Positions 63,158 to 64,000 of a stretch of 64,000 nucleotides of DNA are shown one piece after another (position 1 is the stretch's first letter; each line of letters begins with the position of its first letter). This DNA comes from Rahnella aceris. GTDB taxonomy: Bacteria; Pseudomonadota; Gammaproteobacteria; Enterobacterales; Enterobacteriaceae. Where the stretch lies: contig NZ_JAADJV010000001.1 of the NCBI RefSeq assembly GCF_011684115.1, positions 1,612,001 to 1,676,000 on the forward strand, written 5' to 3'. A model generated the notes under the pieces. The model was not told where the DNA came from, ran no database searches, and saw only the letters and a program-made list of their open reading frames with translations. Position numbers and translations under genes: made by a program.

Positions 63158-63679
63158 ATGGTCTGGCAGCCGCTGATGGCGACTGATGATGTGATTAACG
63201 CCGCTATTTCTGCGCCTAGAATTGATCCGGACATCCAGATTATGTTTTCCATCGATCATGTTTTTAAGCGCCTGGCCGCTTCACCTTTCCGTCAGCGTTT
63301 CCATCTCGGTGCCAAAGAGTACCGGTATTGCCAGGATAAAGGGCCGGAGACGGTCAGCCAGCACGCGGCGGATTTCATTGCTAAGCGCCTTGCCCCGACA
63401 GAGCCAGAGCAGGATGGAAAACAGACGCCGATGCGCGGTCACCCGGTATTCATTGCCCAGCACGCAACGGCCACCTGCTGTCGCGGCTGTCTGGAAAAGT
63501 GGCATCACATCCCCGCACATACGGCTATGACACCCGCACAGCAGCACTATGCCGTGACGGTGATTTTGCACTGGCTTCATCAGGAAATGCAGCGTCCTGC
63601 TCCGGTCGCTAAAGAACGAAAATCTAACAAAAAAATCTCAGACACACCGGACAACGCACAACAGCTGAATTTGTTGTAA
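63158..63679 (+). CDS. DUF4186 family protein
   Basis: A 173-residue protein of DUF4186. The family core is clear: FRQRFHLGAKEYRYCQDKG, HAADFIAKRLAP, QTPMRGHPVFIAQHATATCC and CRGCLEKWHHIPAH. Histidines and a CCxxC pattern (CCRGC) suggest metal binding, but no function is known to me. Starts at 63158 are uncertain because no strong ribosome site is visible; an ATG at 63242 (MFSIDHVFKRL) would give a shorter protein. Confidence 0.8.
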   Translation: MVWQPLMATDDVINAAISAPRIDPDIQIMFSIDHVFKRLAASPFRQRFHLGAKEYRYCQDKGPETVSQHAADFIAKRLAPTEPEQDGKQTPMRGHPVFIAQHATATCCRGCLEKWHHIPAHTAMTPAQQHYAVTVILHWLHQEMQRPAPVAKERKSNKKISDTPDNAQQLNLL

Positions 63680-63912
63680 GAGGCGCATCACACTCGGTAA
63701 AAAATAAAAAGTGATAATGGTCACATTTTTCCCGCTTTCCCATCCCCAAGTAAGATCGTGCTCTATAATTTTAGAGGAATAAGAATTGTGCGACGGGTTG
63801 TCTTCAGCACGCCCTTTGAAGTTTTTGCAGTCTTTCGGATGAGCTTTTCCAGGTGAAACGAGTTTTACACTTGTTGTCAGGATAATTGCCCGTATTGGGA
63901 AAAGGAGGATGC

Positions 63913-64000
63913 ATGTCTGAATATCATTATTTACTGGTTGGCGGAAGCCGCAACGGACAACGGCATGTTGATAAACAACATCAGTTTTCGTTGTGCTTTT
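63913..64000 (+). CDS. truncated gene at the window edge
   Basis: An ATG at 63913 behind an ideal AAAGGAGGA site opens MSEYHYLLVGGSRNGQRHVD, continuing past the window end. Only 29 codons are visible; no family can be assigned. The 230-base gap before it, with TATAATTTTAG near 63761-63771, holds its promoter. Confidence 0.7.
   Translation, partial: MSEYHYLLVGGSRNGQRHVDKQHQFSLCF

Noticed and set aside
1..64000. CRISPR array, prophage or insertion sequence
   Set aside because: No regular direct repeats with spacers, no transposase or phage structural genes, and no tRNA-flanked island were seen. The short palindromes are dispersed, not arrayed.

Overview
The window is a 64 kb chromosomal segment of a Gram-negative enterobacterium. 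Gene content, operon order and protein similarity to Escherichia coli (narGHJI, putAP, chaABC, efeUOB, the fliC/fliDST/fliAZ block, and D-cysteine desulfhydrase with the cystine importer) place it in Enterobacterales. I infer the Yersiniaceae, something like Rahnella, Ewingella or Serratia, but cannot confirm the genus. Gene density is high. I see no insertion sequence, prophage, CRISPR array, tRNA or rRNA.

Region 1 (1-11.9 kb): a GldA/HcxA-type dehydrogenase, then a nine-gene minus-strand operon reading from 11733 to 1390. It encodes a DUF1611 (DgcN-type) protein, an enolase-superfamily dipeptide epimerase, a GsiABCD-like peptide importer, an S58 (DmpA) aminopeptidase, an M55 (DppA) D-aminopeptidase and a LysR regulator. 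The set reads as an uptake and breakdown route for peptides containing D-amino acids, such as murein peptides. Region 2 (11.9-18.1 kb): an OmpC/OmpF-type porin, a 51-codon orphan ORF, an MsbA-like ABC exporter, two unknown small genes (one a lipoprotein with a TTG start), a D-amino acid aminotransferase and a small membrane protein. Region 3 (18.1-28.3 kb): respiratory nitrate reductase narGHJI behind a perfect FNR box and a NarL-type 7-2-7 site, then a CorA/ZntB-type transporter and a ClC channel with CBS domains.

Region 4 (28.4-36 kb): a HigBA toxin-antitoxin pair, then a peptide/nickel-type ABC transporter operon with a paralogous binding protein at each end. Region 5 (36-45.6 kb): chaC, chaB, chaA, phoH, a Tat-exported AmiC-like amidase, and the Fur-controlled iron importer efeUOB. 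Region 6 (45.7-52 kb): divergent putP and putA separated by an array of GTTGCA PutA boxes, then an unusually structured 270 bp spacer. Region 7 (52-61.2 kb): cystine import genes tcyN, tcyL, tcyJ with dcyD, then fliZ, fliA, fliC and the divergent fliDST; perfect sigma-28 promoters drive fliC and fliD. Region 8 (61.2-64 kb): an AraC regulator, an apparently orphan ghoT-like membrane toxin, a YqaE/Pmp3 protein, an unknown 84-residue protein, a DUF4186 protein and the start of a truncated gene.

A family of short palindromes built on a CTCCCCCTGCGAAGGGGGAG-type core recurs at eight places, three times as an inverted pair of about 110-130 bp. It resembles REP/BIME elements. Four of the eight copies lie inside operons, two of them directly after a gene for a periplasmic binding protein.
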